The position numbers were made by a program, and so were the translations under genes. From positions 1-50,979 of the forward strand of contig CAIZDL010000075.1 of NCBI GenBank assembly GCA_903931735.1: 50,979 nt of DNA, in the 5' to 3' direction. Source of the stretch: an uncultured Rhodospirillales bacterium. Lineage in GTDB: Bacteria; Pseudomonadota; Alphaproteobacteria; Azospirillales; Azospirillaceae. Each line of letters starts with the position of its first letter. Position 1 is the stretch's first letter. Shown piece by piece: positions 42,544 through 50,979 of this stretch. The notes beneath the pieces were generated by a model that was not told where the DNA came from, did no database searches, and worked only from the letters and a program-made list of their open reading frames with translations.

Positions 42544-43212
42544 TTACTTCCTTTTTGACCGGCCGGCGGCCCCCGGCGCGGGGCGGGCTGCGGCGGGGGG
42601 CGCTGCGGCTGGGATTGCTGGTGCGGTAGCGACCGGCGCCGGAACGGGCACCGCGACGGGGGCCGCAACGACGGGCGCGGGAACGGGCACCACGACCGGC
42701 GCTGTTGCTGGCACTGTTGGTGTGGCGATGACCGGAGCCGCAACGACGGGAACCGCCACAATGGCGGGCGCTTCAATCACTGGAGCTGCGATTGCAACAG
42801 GCGCCGGAGGCGGAGCGGGGGCCGGGATTGGTGCTGGCGCCGGCGCTGCAAGAGCGGCAAAGGGGGAGAGCGCGGCGGGGTCTGGCGCCAGGCTCGACAT
42901 CGTGTCCTGGAGGTTTTTAACGAGGTAGTTTGCGATTTCGATGGTGCCCTGAAGGCTGGTGACGGCGCGGGCGCTCGAGGCGTGGAACCAAGCCTTTTGC
43001 ACCTGCATCACGTCTTCAGGGGACTTACAGGTGGTCAGGTCTTGGGCGGCCTTGATCGCTTCGGTGACCTCGGTGGTCAGCAGGGTCAGCCACAGGCGGT
43101 AGCCTTGTTCCATCACGCCGTTCACGAATATTGCTCGCGATGCCAGCGCTTCGTTTTTGGCACGCGCCGTCGCGTTCATTTCCTCGAAAAAGCTAAAATA
43201 GTTTCCGTGCAT
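42544..43212 (-). CDS. Phasin-family protein with long Ala/Pro/Val tail
   Basis: The 222-residue product has a helical phasin domain (about 1-110: NYFSFFEEMNATARAKNEAL, LWLTLLTTEVTEAIKAAQDL, SSARAVTSLQGTIEIANYLV) that coats PHA granules. The C-terminal half (about 115-215) is a repetitive Ala/Pro/Val stretch that ends in the basic GRSKRK, rather like histone-like tails of PhaF-type phasins. It may tether granules to DNA or other proteins. A good ribosome site (GGGAGACAGGG) precedes ATG 43212. It is probably a PhaR target; the 170-base gap upstream has no other gene. Confidence 0.8.
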   Translation of the reverse strand: MHGNYFSFFEEMNATARAKNEALASRAIFVNGVMEQGYRLWLTLLTTEVTEAIKAAQDLTTCKSPEDVMQVQKAWFHASSARAVTSLQGTIEIANYLVKNLQDTMSSLAPDPAALSPFAALAAPAPAPIPAPAPPPAPVAIAAPVIEAPAIVAVPVVAAPVIATPTVPATAPVVVPVPAPVVAAPVAVPVPAPVATAPAIPAAAPPAAARPAPGAAGRSKRK

Positions 43213-43382
43213 ACCCTGTCTCCCGGTCGAAGGCCCGCCCCGGTCGCCCGGGGATCAGCTCGCAAGGGGGCTAACGGTAAACGGCTGGCGGGTCTCCGAC
43301 AACAGGAATCAGCGTAATTCCCCGGCGAATGCCGTCTGTCGTGAAATCCCCCGGCCGTTTCCGCCAAGCCCTGTTTCAGCGA

Positions 43383-45062
43383 TCAGGTGGTGCGGACGCG
43401 TTGCACGAAGCCATCCACTTCCTGGCGCAGCCGCACGGCTTGCCGGGCAAGATCGTCGGCGGCCCCCAGCACGTTGCCGGCCATGTGACCGGTTTCGCTT
43501 GCAGCCTGGGTGACGCCGCCAATGTTGGAGGAGACTTCTTGCGTCCCGCGCGAGGCTTCGCTGACGCTTTGGGCGATTTCCCGCGTGGCAGCGCCCTGTT
43601 CCTCCACCGCCGAGGCGATGGTGGTGGTGATTTCGCTCATCCGCCGGATGGTGCCGGTGATGCCTTTGATGGCGTCCACAGCGGTGCCGGTCGCGGTCTG
43701 CATCTGGCTAACCTGGACTTGAATGTCCTCGGTGGCCTTGGCGGTTTGGTTGGCGAGATTCTTGACCTCCGAAGCGACCACGGCAAAGCCTTTGCCGGCC
43801 TCGCCCGCGCGGGCGGCTTCAATGGTGGCGTTCAGGGCCAGCAGGTTGGTCTGGCTAGCAATGTCGTTGATCAGCCCAACCACTTCGCCGATTTTCTGGG
43901 CTGCTTCCGAAAGGCTGGCGACGGTTTGGTTGGTGCGGTCGGCTTCGTCCACCGCAACGCCGGCAATGCGCGACGACTCGCCGATTTGGCGGCTGATTTC
44001 ACCAACCGAGCTTGCCAGCTCCTCGGTGGCGGCGGCGACGGTCTGCACGTTTTCCGAGGCAAGCTCGGCGGCGCTGGCGACGGCGGATGCTTGATGGTTG
44101 GTTTGGTCGGCGGTGGCTGAAAGGCTTTGGGCTGCCGACTGCAACTCGGTTGCCGCCGCCGACACGGCATCGACGACACCGCTGACGCTGGTTTCGAAGC
44201 TGTCGGCCAAATGCCTCATGCTATTTCGCTTTTCCACCTCGGCCGCGTGCTTCTGGCGCTCATGCTCGGTTGCGAGGCGTTCTCTTTCCAGGCCATTTTG
44301 CTTGAAAGTTTCGAGCGCACGGGCCAACTCGCCAATTTCGTCGGTTTGGCCGGCACCGGGAATGGCGGTTTGCAGATTCCCTGCGGCAACCAAGTTCATC
44401 GCCTTGGTGATCGAGGCGATTGGCCGCGCAACGCCAGCCAGGATTACCCAAAGCGCCAGTGAAACGATCGTGCCGATTCCACCCAACGACAAAAAGATGA
44501 GCAACTGCCGGCCTTCGTGAACGTGTCTCATCCCATCCTGAAAGTCATCTTCCAGCATCTTCTCGATCGACTGGGAGATAATATTCATATTGCTTTCAAT
44601 ATCGTCGGAAAGGCTACTGTATTTTGCAATCTCCCCCTCGACTTGATCGTATTTACCGGCCGTGAATTCAGAGAAGATCAGATCTTCAATTTTCTTATAT
44701 TCGGTAACAATCGCCCGGACCTTCATAACGCTCTGGCGTGAGGTTTCGAGCGTCAGCATCGGGACCAGCGTGTCCAGATCTTTAGACAGCTTGGTATAGT
44801 CTTGCTGCGCGTCGGTGCGAATTTTTTGAACCTGAACGTGTTGGTGATTGCCGCTGGCCAGCCCCTCGATATTCCGAAACCAGGACTCGGCGTGAATCTT
44901 TGCGTCGCTGGTCAGCGCTTGTTTTTTCGAGCTGACGGCGATCGAGTTAATTTCGCCCTCGACATCGGACAATTTGGTGATACCGATCAACGCCAGTGCG
45001 ATGGAGAGCGCCGCCAGCAGGAGCACCGCGCCCAGCATCTTTGTTTTTAAGGTCAGATTCAC
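43383..45062 (-). CDS. Methyl-accepting chemotaxis protein
   Basis: The 559-residue transducer has two membrane helices (about 8-28 and 180-202) that frame a periplasmic four-helix-bundle sensor of about 150 residues. A HAMP domain (about 205-258) and a signalling domain (about 290-530, with [20 protein letters not shown] hairpin tip and [14 protein letters not shown]) follow. The signalling domain has the class typical of alphaproteobacteria. The ligand cannot be predicted. No che genes are adjacent, so it is an orphan receptor. It diverges from the TIGR02302 gene. Confidence 0.93.
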   Translation of the reverse strand: MNLTLKTKMLGAVLLLAALSIALALIGITKLSDVEGEINSIAVSSKKQALTSDAKIHAESWFRNIEGLASGNHQHVQVQKIRTDAQQDYTKLSKDLDTLVPMLTLETSRQSVMKVRAIVTEYKKIEDLIFSEFTAGKYDQVEGEIAKYSSLSDDIESNMNIISQSIEKMLEDDFQDGMRHVHEGRQLLIFLSLGGIGTIVSLALWVILAGVARPIASITKAMNLVAAGNLQTAIPGAGQTDEIGELARALETFKQNGLERERLATEHERQKHAAEVEKRNSMRHLADSFETSVSGVVDAVSAAATELQSAAQSLSATADQTNHQASAVASAAELASENVQTVAAATEELASSVGEISRQIGESSRIAGVAVDEADRTNQTVASLSEAAQKIGEVVGLINDIASQTNLLALNATIEAARAGEAGKGFAVVASEVKNLANQTAKATEDIQVQVSQMQTATGTAVDAIKGITGTIRRMSEITTTIASAVEEQGAATREIAQSVSEASRGTQEVSSNIGGVTQAASETGHMAGNVLGAADDLARQAVRLRQEVDGFVQRVRTT

Positions 45063-45179
45063 GGTACCCCCTGTGGCGATAATTCAGCCTGATTTCAGTG
45101 TTGCCCAGCTTCGGCATTTTAGAGACTTTAGCGCGCCGATGCCGAGTCTTATATCAGGATATTCCGGGCCGGGAAACGA

Positions 45180-47522
45180 ATGGATGCCATGAATGAGCCG
45201 CAAGATGACGTGTCCCCAATGATTTCTTTGCAAAGGTTGGCCCTGGCCGGTCGCGCCGTTTTATTGGGAGAGCGGTTGGCGAAGGCGTTGTGGCCAGCCG
45301 CCATGGTTGGCTGCGCGCTTTTGGTCGTGGCGGTTTCGGGCTTGCTGCCCGAGTTGCCGGGCTGGCTTCATGGCGGCGTGTTAATGAGTGCGGCCCTTGG
45401 CAGCGGGTTTGCCTTGGTCGCCGGGTTTCGGGGCTTTGCCTGGCCGGGGGCGGCCGAGGCGCTGCGGCGGATCGAATGCGATAACGCCCTGCCCCATCGG
45501 CCGTTGCAAACTCTTTACGACCGGCCGGCGGGCGACGACCCGGGGGCGGCCGAGATTTGGCATTTGCATCGGGAGCAGAGTCGGCAGCGCGCCGCAGGCC
45601 ATGTTCGGTTGCATCCGCCCCGGTTGGCGGCCCTGGATTGGGTGGGGCTGCGCTGGGTCGGCGGGGTTGCCCTGTTGGCGGCGGCGATTGGGTGCTGGGG
45701 CGAGGGCGGGGCGCGTCTCGCTGCGGCATTCGACGTTCGTTTGGGCAAACCCGGCGCTGCGGCGGTGCTCGATTTGTGGCTGAGCCCCCCGGCCTACACC
45801 GGCCTTGCCCCGGTGGTGTGGCGCCGGGATGGCGAAACGGCGGTGGTTCCCGCTGGCAGTGTGGTGCTGGCGCGTGTCAGTGGCGGCAACGGGGTGCCGG
45901 CGCTGGTGGTCGATGGTGGGGAGGTGCCGCTGGCGGTCCTCGACGATGACGCTCACTTTGAGGCGCGCTCGGTGGTGCGGGCTGGCACCGAACTGCTGGT
46001 GCGGCAGGATGGCCGGGTTCTTGGCCGCTGGCCGATCAGCGTTCGGCCGGCGGTGGCGCCAACTGTGGCCTTCACCCAGCCGCCCGATGAGTCCGGGCGC
46101 GGCGCGCTTCGCCTGCGGTATCGCGCCGAGGATGATTATGGCGTGACGGCTGTTGCTGCGACGGTGCGCCCGGAAGTGTCCGAGGCGGATAGCGTGGAGC
46201 CGTTGGTCATTGCCTTACCGGGCGGCGGCGGCGGCGAGCGCCGGCATGTGGAGGCAGCGTCGGTCCATGACCTCACCGATAGTCCATGGGCCGGGCTCAA
46301 GGTGCGGGTGCGGCTGAGCGCCACCGGGGCCGGCGGCCTTACCGGGCTTTCCGACGAACTTGTGGTGACGCTGCCCGAGCGCGCTTTTACCCACCCGGTC
46401 GCGCGCAGGCTGGTGGCGGTGCGCAAGGCGTTGATGCTGAAAGGGGATGCCGCGAGAGCCGACAGCATCCATACCCTGGCCGAAGTATCGGTGCGGCCCG
46501 ATGATTTTGGCGGCAACGGGGGGGTGTTTCTTACGCTGCGGGTGGCGGTGGCCTTGCTCAGTCGGGATTATGCGCCGGAAGCGCTGGCGGCGGTGCGCGA
46601 TTTGTTGTGGCAGAGCGCGCTTCGGCTGGAAGATGGTGCGCTCGGCGGTGCCCGGCGCGATCTTGATGCTGCCGAAAAGGCGCTGCGCGAGGCGCTCGAC
46701 GGGAAAGCCAGCGACGAGGAAATTCGCAAGCGCATCGATGAGTTGGAGACGGCGCTGGCCCGCTACCTGGAGCAGTTGGAGCGCGAGCAGGCGGGTGCGC
46801 CCGAGCCGCCAACCGCGACGGAACGCACCGATCTCGATGCCATGCTTCAGTCTTTGCGCGACATGGCCGAAACCGGCGCCCGCGATGATGCCCGCCGCCT
46901 GCTCTCCGAGTTGGGCAATGTTTTGGACAGTTTGCGTGCCTCCGATGGCGCTCCCTCCCCCGCGCAAGCTCGGGGACAGGAGTTGGCGCGCCAGCTTCAG
47001 GATATAGCGGCGGGGGAGGGGGCGTTGCTCGACCGCACCTTTGCTCAAAACCAAGAGCGCGCCCCTTCGGCGCCGCCGGAAGCCGATGAAGAGGGGGCGG
47101 CGCGTCAGGGGGCGTTGCGTAAGCGGCTGGGCGCGGTGTTGCTGGAGCTTGGCGATAGCGGCGGCGATATTCCCCGCTCGTTGGGGGAGGCCGAGCGCGC
47201 GATGCGGGCGGCCGAGTTGGCGCTGGCAACCGGCATGGCGGAGGTGGCTTTGGCGGCTGAGGGCGAGGCGGTGGAAAAGTTGCGGGACGGGCAACGGGAG
47301 ATGACCCGCGCGATGGGGCAGCGCCTAGTTGGAGCTGGCGGTCGCGACCCGCTCGGCCGGCGACGCCCCGGTTCGGCCGAGGGTCAAGCGGTGCGTTTGC
47401 CCGAGCAGCGGGAGGTTCAGCGCGCCCGGCAAATTTTGGAGGAATTGCACCGGCGGGCCGGTGAGCCGGCCCGGCCGCGCCAAGAGCTGGACTATATCGA
47501 CCGGTTGTTGCGGCGGTTTTAG
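45180..47522 (+). CDS. TIGR02302/DUF4175 membrane protein
   Basis: The 780-residue protein is a member of the alphaproteobacterial TIGR02302 family. It has three N-terminal membrane helices (about 38-57, 60-80 and 155-175), then a beta-rich region, a DDYGV motif near 317-321 typical of the family, and a long charged helical region rich in Glu/Arg/Ala (about 490-770). The function is unknown; an envelope role is assumed from topology. Length is slightly below the usual 830-870. ATG 45180 has GGGA nearby; ATG 45189 is possible. Confidence 0.83.
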   Translation: MDAMNEPQDDVSPMISLQRLALAGRAVLLGERLAKALWPAAMVGCALLVVAVSGLLPELPGWLHGGVLMSAALGSGFALVAGFRGFAWPGAAEALRRIECDNALPHRPLQTLYDRPAGDDPGAAEIWHLHREQSRQRAAGHVRLHPPRLAALDWVGLRWVGGVALLAAAIGCWGEGGARLAAAFDVRLGKPGAAAVLDLWLSPPAYTGLAPVVWRRDGETAVVPAGSVVLARVSGGNGVPALVVDGGEVPLAVLDDDAHFEARSVVRAGTELLVRQDGRVLGRWPISVRPAVAPTVAFTQPPDESGRGALRLRYRAEDDYGVTAVAATVRPEVSEADSVEPLVIALPGGGGGERRHVEAASVHDLTDSPWAGLKVRVRLSATGAGGLTGLSDELVVTLPERAFTHPVARRLVAVRKALMLKGDAARADSIHTLAEVSVRPDDFGGNGGVFLTLRVAVALLSRDYAPEALAAVRDLLWQSALRLEDGALGGARRDLDAAEKALREALDGKASDEEIRKRIDELETALARYLEQLEREQAGAPEPPTATERTDLDAMLQSLRDMAETGARDDARRLLSELGNVLDSLRASDGAPSPAQARGQELARQLQDIAAGEGALLDRTFAQNQERAPSAPPEADEEGAARQGALRKRLGAVLLELGDSGGDIPRSLGEAERAMRAAELALATGMAEVALAAEGEAVEKLRDGQREMTRAMGQRLVGAGGRDPLGRRRPGSAEGQAVRLPEQREVQRARQILEELHRRAGEPARPRQELDYIDRLLRRF

Positions 47523-47531
47523 CCTTAACGG

Positions 47532-48470
47532 TCACTCAGCGATAAAGGTTACGGCAACATCGGTTACCGCGCCGGGGTCGCGCTCTTGGGAGCGGAATGT
47601 CGCGATCGCCCCCGGTTCCAGGTGCGTTTGGGTGACGGCCACACGCCAGCTCTTGACCGGTTTGTGATCGGCTCCGAGCGACGTTGCGACCACGCTGGGC
47701 ACGGTGCGGTCGACCGTCGAGATGTTGACGATCTGGCCTTCCAGCACCAACAGCGAGGCACCGTTGTCGAGCCGTTGCTCCGACCGGACGTTCTGGAATT
47801 GCAGCCCGGCGCCGGGCGCTTCAACCGGCAGGCCGATGACGCTGTAGAGCCGTGCCGCCGCAGGCCAAAGGTCGACGATTTGCGCCCGGCTGCTGAGCAC
47901 AAAGGTCACGAGGCCCAGGACGCCGACGGCAAACCCGACCCAGCGACCGAGGCTGCGCAGGCGCGCCTTCAGTCCTTTTGGGCTGCTCTCGTCGTCGTCG
48001 TTGCCAGTGGGTCCGAAATCCACGCTATGGCTGCCGGCGTTCATCCAGGCGTCGTCGTCGAACGCTGGCGAGGCGACAGTGTGGTCGTCGTCGCCGAAGC
48101 CCGGGCTGGAAAACCCGCCCATGCTGGGAAAGCGTTCGAGCGGCTCGTCCAACGGCTCTGGCGGAGCGGGGGGCGGCGCCTTCTTTTTCTTCTTCTTTTT
48201 CACCGGCGGGTCTTCACCGGGTCTGGCGTTGGCCCGCGCATCCGGCCGGGCATCTGGCCTAGCATCTGGCCGGGCATCTGGACGTAAATCCGGCCGCGCA
48301 TCGCGCTGGGCGGCGGGTTTTGGGCGGCGCGGAGGGTCGGGCAGGCCTTCCCCCGGCTGCTGCACCCAGATGTGTCCGCACTTGGAGCAGTGTACTTTCC
48401 GGGCCTTGCCCCCCAACGCAACGTCTGGGAGATTGAATCGGGTTGAGCAGGCCGGGCAGGGGATGATCAT
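47532..48470 (-). CDS. Zinc-ribbon (MJ0042) protein with DUF3426-like domain
   Basis: The 312-residue protein begins with an MJ0042-type zinc ribbon (C5, C8, C28, C31), followed by a low-complexity linker: five DARP-type tetrads, a run of seven Lys, and an acidic stretch. One membrane helix (about 175-195) separates this from a C-terminal beta-sandwich of DUF3426/FxLYD-like type (LVLEGQIVNIS, TVPSVVATSL, LEPGAIATFRS). The ribbon would be cytoplasmic and the sandwich periplasmic. The function is unknown. It converges with the TIGR02302 gene (nine bases apart) and diverges from ftsE; this ribbon protein often lies next to ftsE in alphaproteobacteria. Confidence 0.8.
   Translation of the reverse strand: MIIPCPACSTRFNLPDVALGGKARKVHCSKCGHIWVQQPGEGLPDPPRRPKPAAQRDARPDLRPDARPDARPDARPDARANARPGEDPPVKKKKKKKAPPPAPPEPLDEPLERFPSMGGFSSPGFGDDDHTVASPAFDDDAWMNAGSHSVDFGPTGNDDDESSPKGLKARLRSLGRWVGFAVGVLGLVTFVLSSRAQIVDLWPAAARLYSVIGLPVEAPGAGLQFQNVRSEQRLDNGASLLVLEGQIVNISTVDRTVPSVVATSLGADHKPVKSWRVAVTQTHLEPGAIATFRSQERDPGAVTDVAVTFIAE
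48238..48297 (-). repeat. Five 12-bp tandem repeats coding DARP tetrads
   Basis: Units of gcatctggccgg type lie at 48238, 48250, 48262, 48274 and 48286, with one to five changes each. They code Asp-Ala-Arg-Pro-like tetrads in the linker of the zinc-ribbon protein. A likely slippage-prone tract. Confidence 0.85.
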
Positions 48471-48586
48471 TGAGGCTGGTCGGGGGGATTGTCGGCGGCG
48501 GAAATCACTGGCGGAGGGGTCGGAGTTTCCGATAGGAATGGCTTTATAGAAAGCGGCGGGGAATTAAGCAAGGCGGGGTTCGGGCG

Positions 48587-49342
48587 GTGATACGCTTCGA
48601 AAACATTGGACTGCGTTACGGTTCCGGACCGGAGGCTCTGCGCGACATCAATTTGACCCTGGAGCCGGGCTCGTTCCATTTTTTGACCGGGGCCAGCGGC
48701 GCCGGCAAATCCTCGTTGTTGCGCTTGATGTATCTCGGTCTTCGGCCGTCGCGCGGGGTTATCAGTGTCTTTGGTCACGATGTGGCAGCCCTCAAGCGCG
48801 CTGATTTTCCGGTGCTGCGGCGCCAAATTGGGGTGGTGTTCCAAAATTTCCGCCTGCTGGATCATCTCTCGGCGCTCGATAATGTGGCATTGCCGTTGCG
48901 CATGGCGGGGGTTGGCGAAGCGGAAATTCGCGAGCATGTGGTGGAATTGCTACATTGGGTCGGCCTGGGCGATGCCCTCGACGCCAAGCCGCCTACGCTT
49001 TCGGGCGGCCAGCAACAACGGGTGGCGATTGCCCGCTCGGTGATCGCGCGGCCCCGGCTTTTGTTGGCCGATGAGCCGACCGGCAACGTCGATGATAGTA
49101 TTGGGATGCGGTTGCTTTATCTGTTCGAGGAGTTGCACAAGCTCGGGACCACGGTGGTGATCGCCACTCATAACGAGGGGTTGATCGCCCGTTTTGTTCA
49201 TCCGCGCCTTCATTTGGAGCGGGGGACGCTATCGGTGATCGCGGCGGGAACGCCGATCGCGCCGCTGCCGATGCCCACGGCAATGGTCTTGCCGGCCGGG
49301 CTGGCAACCAGCCAGTCGTTGACCGGGAGCTGGTTGACATGA
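48587..49342 (+). CDS. ftsE: Cell division ATP-binding protein FtsE
   Basis: The 251-residue ABC ATPase shows Walker [10 protein letters not shown] (35-43), Q-loop [13 protein letters not shown] (84-95), signature LSGGQQQR (138-145) and Walker B LLLADEP (158-164) with GNVD, typical for FtsE. It pairs with FtsX at the division septum to activate peptidoglycan hydrolases. The C-terminal 25 residues extend beyond E. coli FtsE. The start is GTG 48587. It overlaps ftsX by four bases (ATGA). Confidence 0.95.
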   Translation: MIRFENIGLRYGSGPEALRDINLTLEPGSFHFLTGASGAGKSSLLRLMYLGLRPSRGVISVFGHDVAALKRADFPVLRRQIGVVFQNFRLLDHLSALDNVALPLRMAGVGEAEIREHVVELLHWVGLGDALDAKPPTLSGGQQQRVAIARSVIARPRLLLADEPTGNVDDSIGMRLLYLFEELHKLGTTVVIATHNEGLIARFVHPRLHLERGTLSVIAAGTPIAPLPMPTAMVLPAGLATSQSLTGSWLT

Positions 49343-50223
49343 TCGGCCAACGTCTGGATTTGCCGCTGGCCGAGGATTCAACCGGGCGGTTTTTGGTTTG
49401 GATTATGGCGGTGATGATTTATCTCGCCATCGTCGCGTTGGCCGGCTCGATGGTGCTGGCTGGTATGGCGGGGCGCTGGGAGAGCGGGCTTACCGGCCGG
49501 CTTACCGTGCAGATTGCGCCGATGCCCGACGAGAGCGTACCGCCGCTGGCCCAACGCACCGAGGTGACGCTGGCCTTGCTTCGCTCGACCCACGGCATCA
49601 CCCGGGCCGAGCAGGTGGCCGCCGCCGCCACTCATAAGCTGCTGGAGCCGTGGCTGGGCAATGCGTTGCTGGATGATTTGCCGCTGCCGGCGTTGATCGA
49701 TGTCGAGGTCGGTTCGGGTGCTGGCTTTGACGCGGCGGCGCTGGCCGAGCGGTTGGCCGGGGCGGTTCCCGGCGCCCGGCTCGATAACCACGCCGCTTGG
49801 CTGGCCGATTTGCGCATTCTTGCCCACACGGCCCAACTGGTCGCGTTGGCGGTGGTGGTGCTGGTGGGCGGCGCCGCCGTCGCGTCGGTGGTGTTCGCGG
49901 TGCGCACCGGGCTCGCCATTCATTCGCCGGTGGTGGAGTTGTTGCACATTATGGGGGCCACCGATGCCTATGTCGCCCGCCAGTTTCAAACCCACATCGC
50001 CGGCTTGGCCTTGCGAGGCGGCGCGGTTGGGCTTGGTCTGGCCGCGATAACTCTGTTGGCGCTGCGGCTTGCTGCCGGCGATACGCCGGTTGGGTTGATG
50101 CCCGACATGACGCTGGGCCTGCGCGAATGGCTGGCGTTGATTACCGTGCCCCTGGTGGCGACGGCGCTGGCGGTGCTCACCGCGCGCTGGACGGTGCTGC
50201 GGGTGTTGACCAGGATGCCGTGA
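49339..50223 (+). CDS. ftsX: Cell division permease FtsX
   Basis: The 294-residue protein has four membrane helices (about 20-42, 165-190, 215-240 and 255-282) and a periplasmic loop of about 110 residues between the first two, the standard FtsX topology. It transmits ATP hydrolysis by FtsE to periplasmic amidase activators. Sequence conservation is low, as usual in alphaproteobacteria; the assignment rests on topology and operon with ftsE. It ends one base before the next gene. Confidence 0.9.
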   Translation: MIGQRLDLPLAEDSTGRFLVWIMAVMIYLAIVALAGSMVLAGMAGRWESGLTGRLTVQIAPMPDESVPPLAQRTEVTLALLRSTHGITRAEQVAAAATHKLLEPWLGNALLDDLPLPALIDVEVGSGAGFDAAALAERLAGAVPGARLDNHAAWLADLRILAHTAQLVALAVVVLVGGAAVASVVFAVRTGLAIHSPVVELLHIMGATDAYVARQFQTHIAGLALRGGAVGLGLAAITLLALRLAAGDTPVGLMPDMTLGLREWLALITVPLVATALAVLTARWTVLRVLTRMP

Positions 50224-50224
50224 G

Positions 50225-50836
50225 ATGGGGCGGTTACGGAAATGGGCGGGGGTTGTGGGCTGGTTCGTGCTGGCCTGGTCCACCGGGTTTCTTTGGTTCG
50301 CAACGTCGATTCCCCTCGAGCCGCCCCAACCGGGCAGCGCCGAGGCCGAACAGCACACCGACGCCATCGTTGTCCTCACCGGGGGGAGCGAGCGGCTTGG
50401 GGTCGGGCTGGATTTGCTGGCGGCCGGCAAGGCCCGCAAGTTGTTTGTTTCCGGGGTGTACCATAGCGTCGATGTTCGGGAGTTGCTGCGGGTCAGCCGC
50501 CAGAAGCCGGCCCAGGCAGAGTGTTGCATTGTGCTTGGGTATGCCGCCGACAATACCATTGGCAATGCCGCCGAAACCACCAACTGGATGCGGGCCGAGC
50601 ATTTCACCTCGTTGCGGCTGGTTACCGCCAATTATCACCTCCGGCGCAGCCTCCTTGAGTTTCATATGGCGTTTCCCGAGGCGGTGATTGTCGCTCATCC
50701 GGTGGTTCCCGCTGCGGTCAGGGTGTCCGAATGGTGGTTGTGGCGACGCACGACAGGCTTGATTGTGACCGAATACAACAAGTACATCCTGGCCGTCATG
50801 CGTAGTGCATTGATTTATATAACTAATTATGGATAA
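50225..50836 (+). CDS. YdcF/ElyC-like DUF218 protein
   Basis: The 203-residue protein has one N-terminal membrane helix (about 10-28) and a DUF218 domain: AIVVLTGGSERLGVGLDLLAAG (about 49-70), KLFVSGV, GNAAETTNWM and LRLVTANYHLRRSLLEF. Family members are linked to envelope polysaccharide or vancomycin sensitivity and may bind S-adenosylmethionine; the reaction is unknown. In alphaproteobacteria this gene usually sits with ftsEX and precedes an acyltransferase gene. Here the final ten codons are AT-rich and lead into AT-rich DNA. Confidence 0.85.
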   Translation: MGRLRKWAGVVGWFVLAWSTGFLWFATSIPLEPPQPGSAEAEQHTDAIVVLTGGSERLGVGLDLLAAGKARKLFVSGVYHSVDVRELLRVSRQKPAQAECCIVLGYAADNTIGNAAETTNWMRAEHFTSLRLVTANYHLRRSLLEFHMAFPEAVIVAHPVVPAAVRVSEWWLWRRTTGLIVTEYNKYILAVMRSALIYITNYG

Positions 50837-50979
50837 ACAGCCCTATGTGTAAAAGCGTATGTGTAAAAAATGGGCATTAGCTTGCATAACATAGGAACAA
50901 TACACGCTGGAACACAAACCCCGTCCAACAAGGGGTTAGCAAAATCAAGATGTGGTAGTGTTCTCGATTCGTTTGCGTC
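50837..50979 (+). other. AT-rich tail of the window, no gene seen
   Basis: This stretch is strikingly richer in A and T than the rest of the window. It holds two copies of TATGTGTAAAA (50844-50854 and 50858-50868, 14 bases apart) and a hairpin AACCCC-N9-GGGGTT (50917-50937). The usual downstream acyltransferase gene does not begin here. It may be a promoter region or the edge of inserted DNA; the window ends too soon to tell. Confidence 0.5.

Noticed and set aside
1-50979. CRISPR array, transposon or RNA gene
   Set aside because: No regularly spaced repeats, no transposase and no rRNA or tRNA pattern seen on either strand by eye.

Overview
The window looks like the chromosome of a GC-rich alphaproteobacterium, most probably Rhodospirillales. 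The evidence is the rimP-nusA-ylxR-infB-rbfA-truB-rpsO-pnp order, the alphaproteobacterial TIGR02302 (DUF4175) protein, a SapC-family protein, a two-subunit 2-oxoacid:ferredoxin oxidoreductase, and a polyhydroxyalkanoate (PHA) gene set with a short synthase, PhaR and a phasin. I cannot name genus or species. I saw no rRNA, tRNA, CRISPR array, transposase or integrase.

Layout. (1) 1-3017, + strand: OmpA-like lipoprotein-type envelope protein, SapC-family protein and two tandem paralogous exported proteins of unknown function. (2) 3180-14135, all on the - strand: a compact T7-like (podovirus-type) phage gene block. In transcription order it holds major capsid protein, small capsid-associated protein, a two-gene DUF2335 cassette with its own operator and terminator, tail adaptor, tail nozzle, internal-virion-like protein, tail fibre with pectate-lyase fold, candidate small terminase, large terminase, an MqsA-like/DUF4258 toxin-antitoxin pair with its own promoter and terminator, a membrane/coiled-coil protein and a SleB-type endolysin. 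Portal, scaffold, replication, RNA polymerase and integration genes are absent, yet every remaining gene is open and tightly packed. (3) 14426-20012: beta-carbonic anhydrase (-), clpB with a heat-shock-like promoter, a degenerate EAL protein and a class IIA HAD phosphatase. (4) 20089-29976: the translation/transcription/RNA-decay operon rimP to pnp, preceded by a promoter and an intrinsic terminator that could act as an attenuator. (5) 30235-36628: korA-korB, then phaR (-), a PhaE-like gene overlapping a phaC-like synthase gene in another frame by 218 nt, and phaA. (6) 36708-43212: NUDIX hydrolase, DUF2061 membrane protein, ychF (-), dnaE (-), phasin (-). (7) 43383-50836: chemoreceptor (-), TIGR02302 protein, zinc-ribbon protein (-), ftsE-ftsX and a YdcF-like protein. 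The last 140 bases are AT-rich and unlike the rest.

How it works together. PhaA makes acetoacetyl-CoA, the short synthase and its partner polymerise hydroxyacyl-CoA, PhaR represses and the phasin coats granules, so a carbon-storage system is spread over about 10 kb next to the 2-oxoacid oxidoreductase. The rimP-pnp block couples ribosome maturation, antitermination, initiation and RNA turnover. The phage block is the accessory part of the window: it appears to be a remnant or domesticated particle that carries two separately regulated cargo cassettes.
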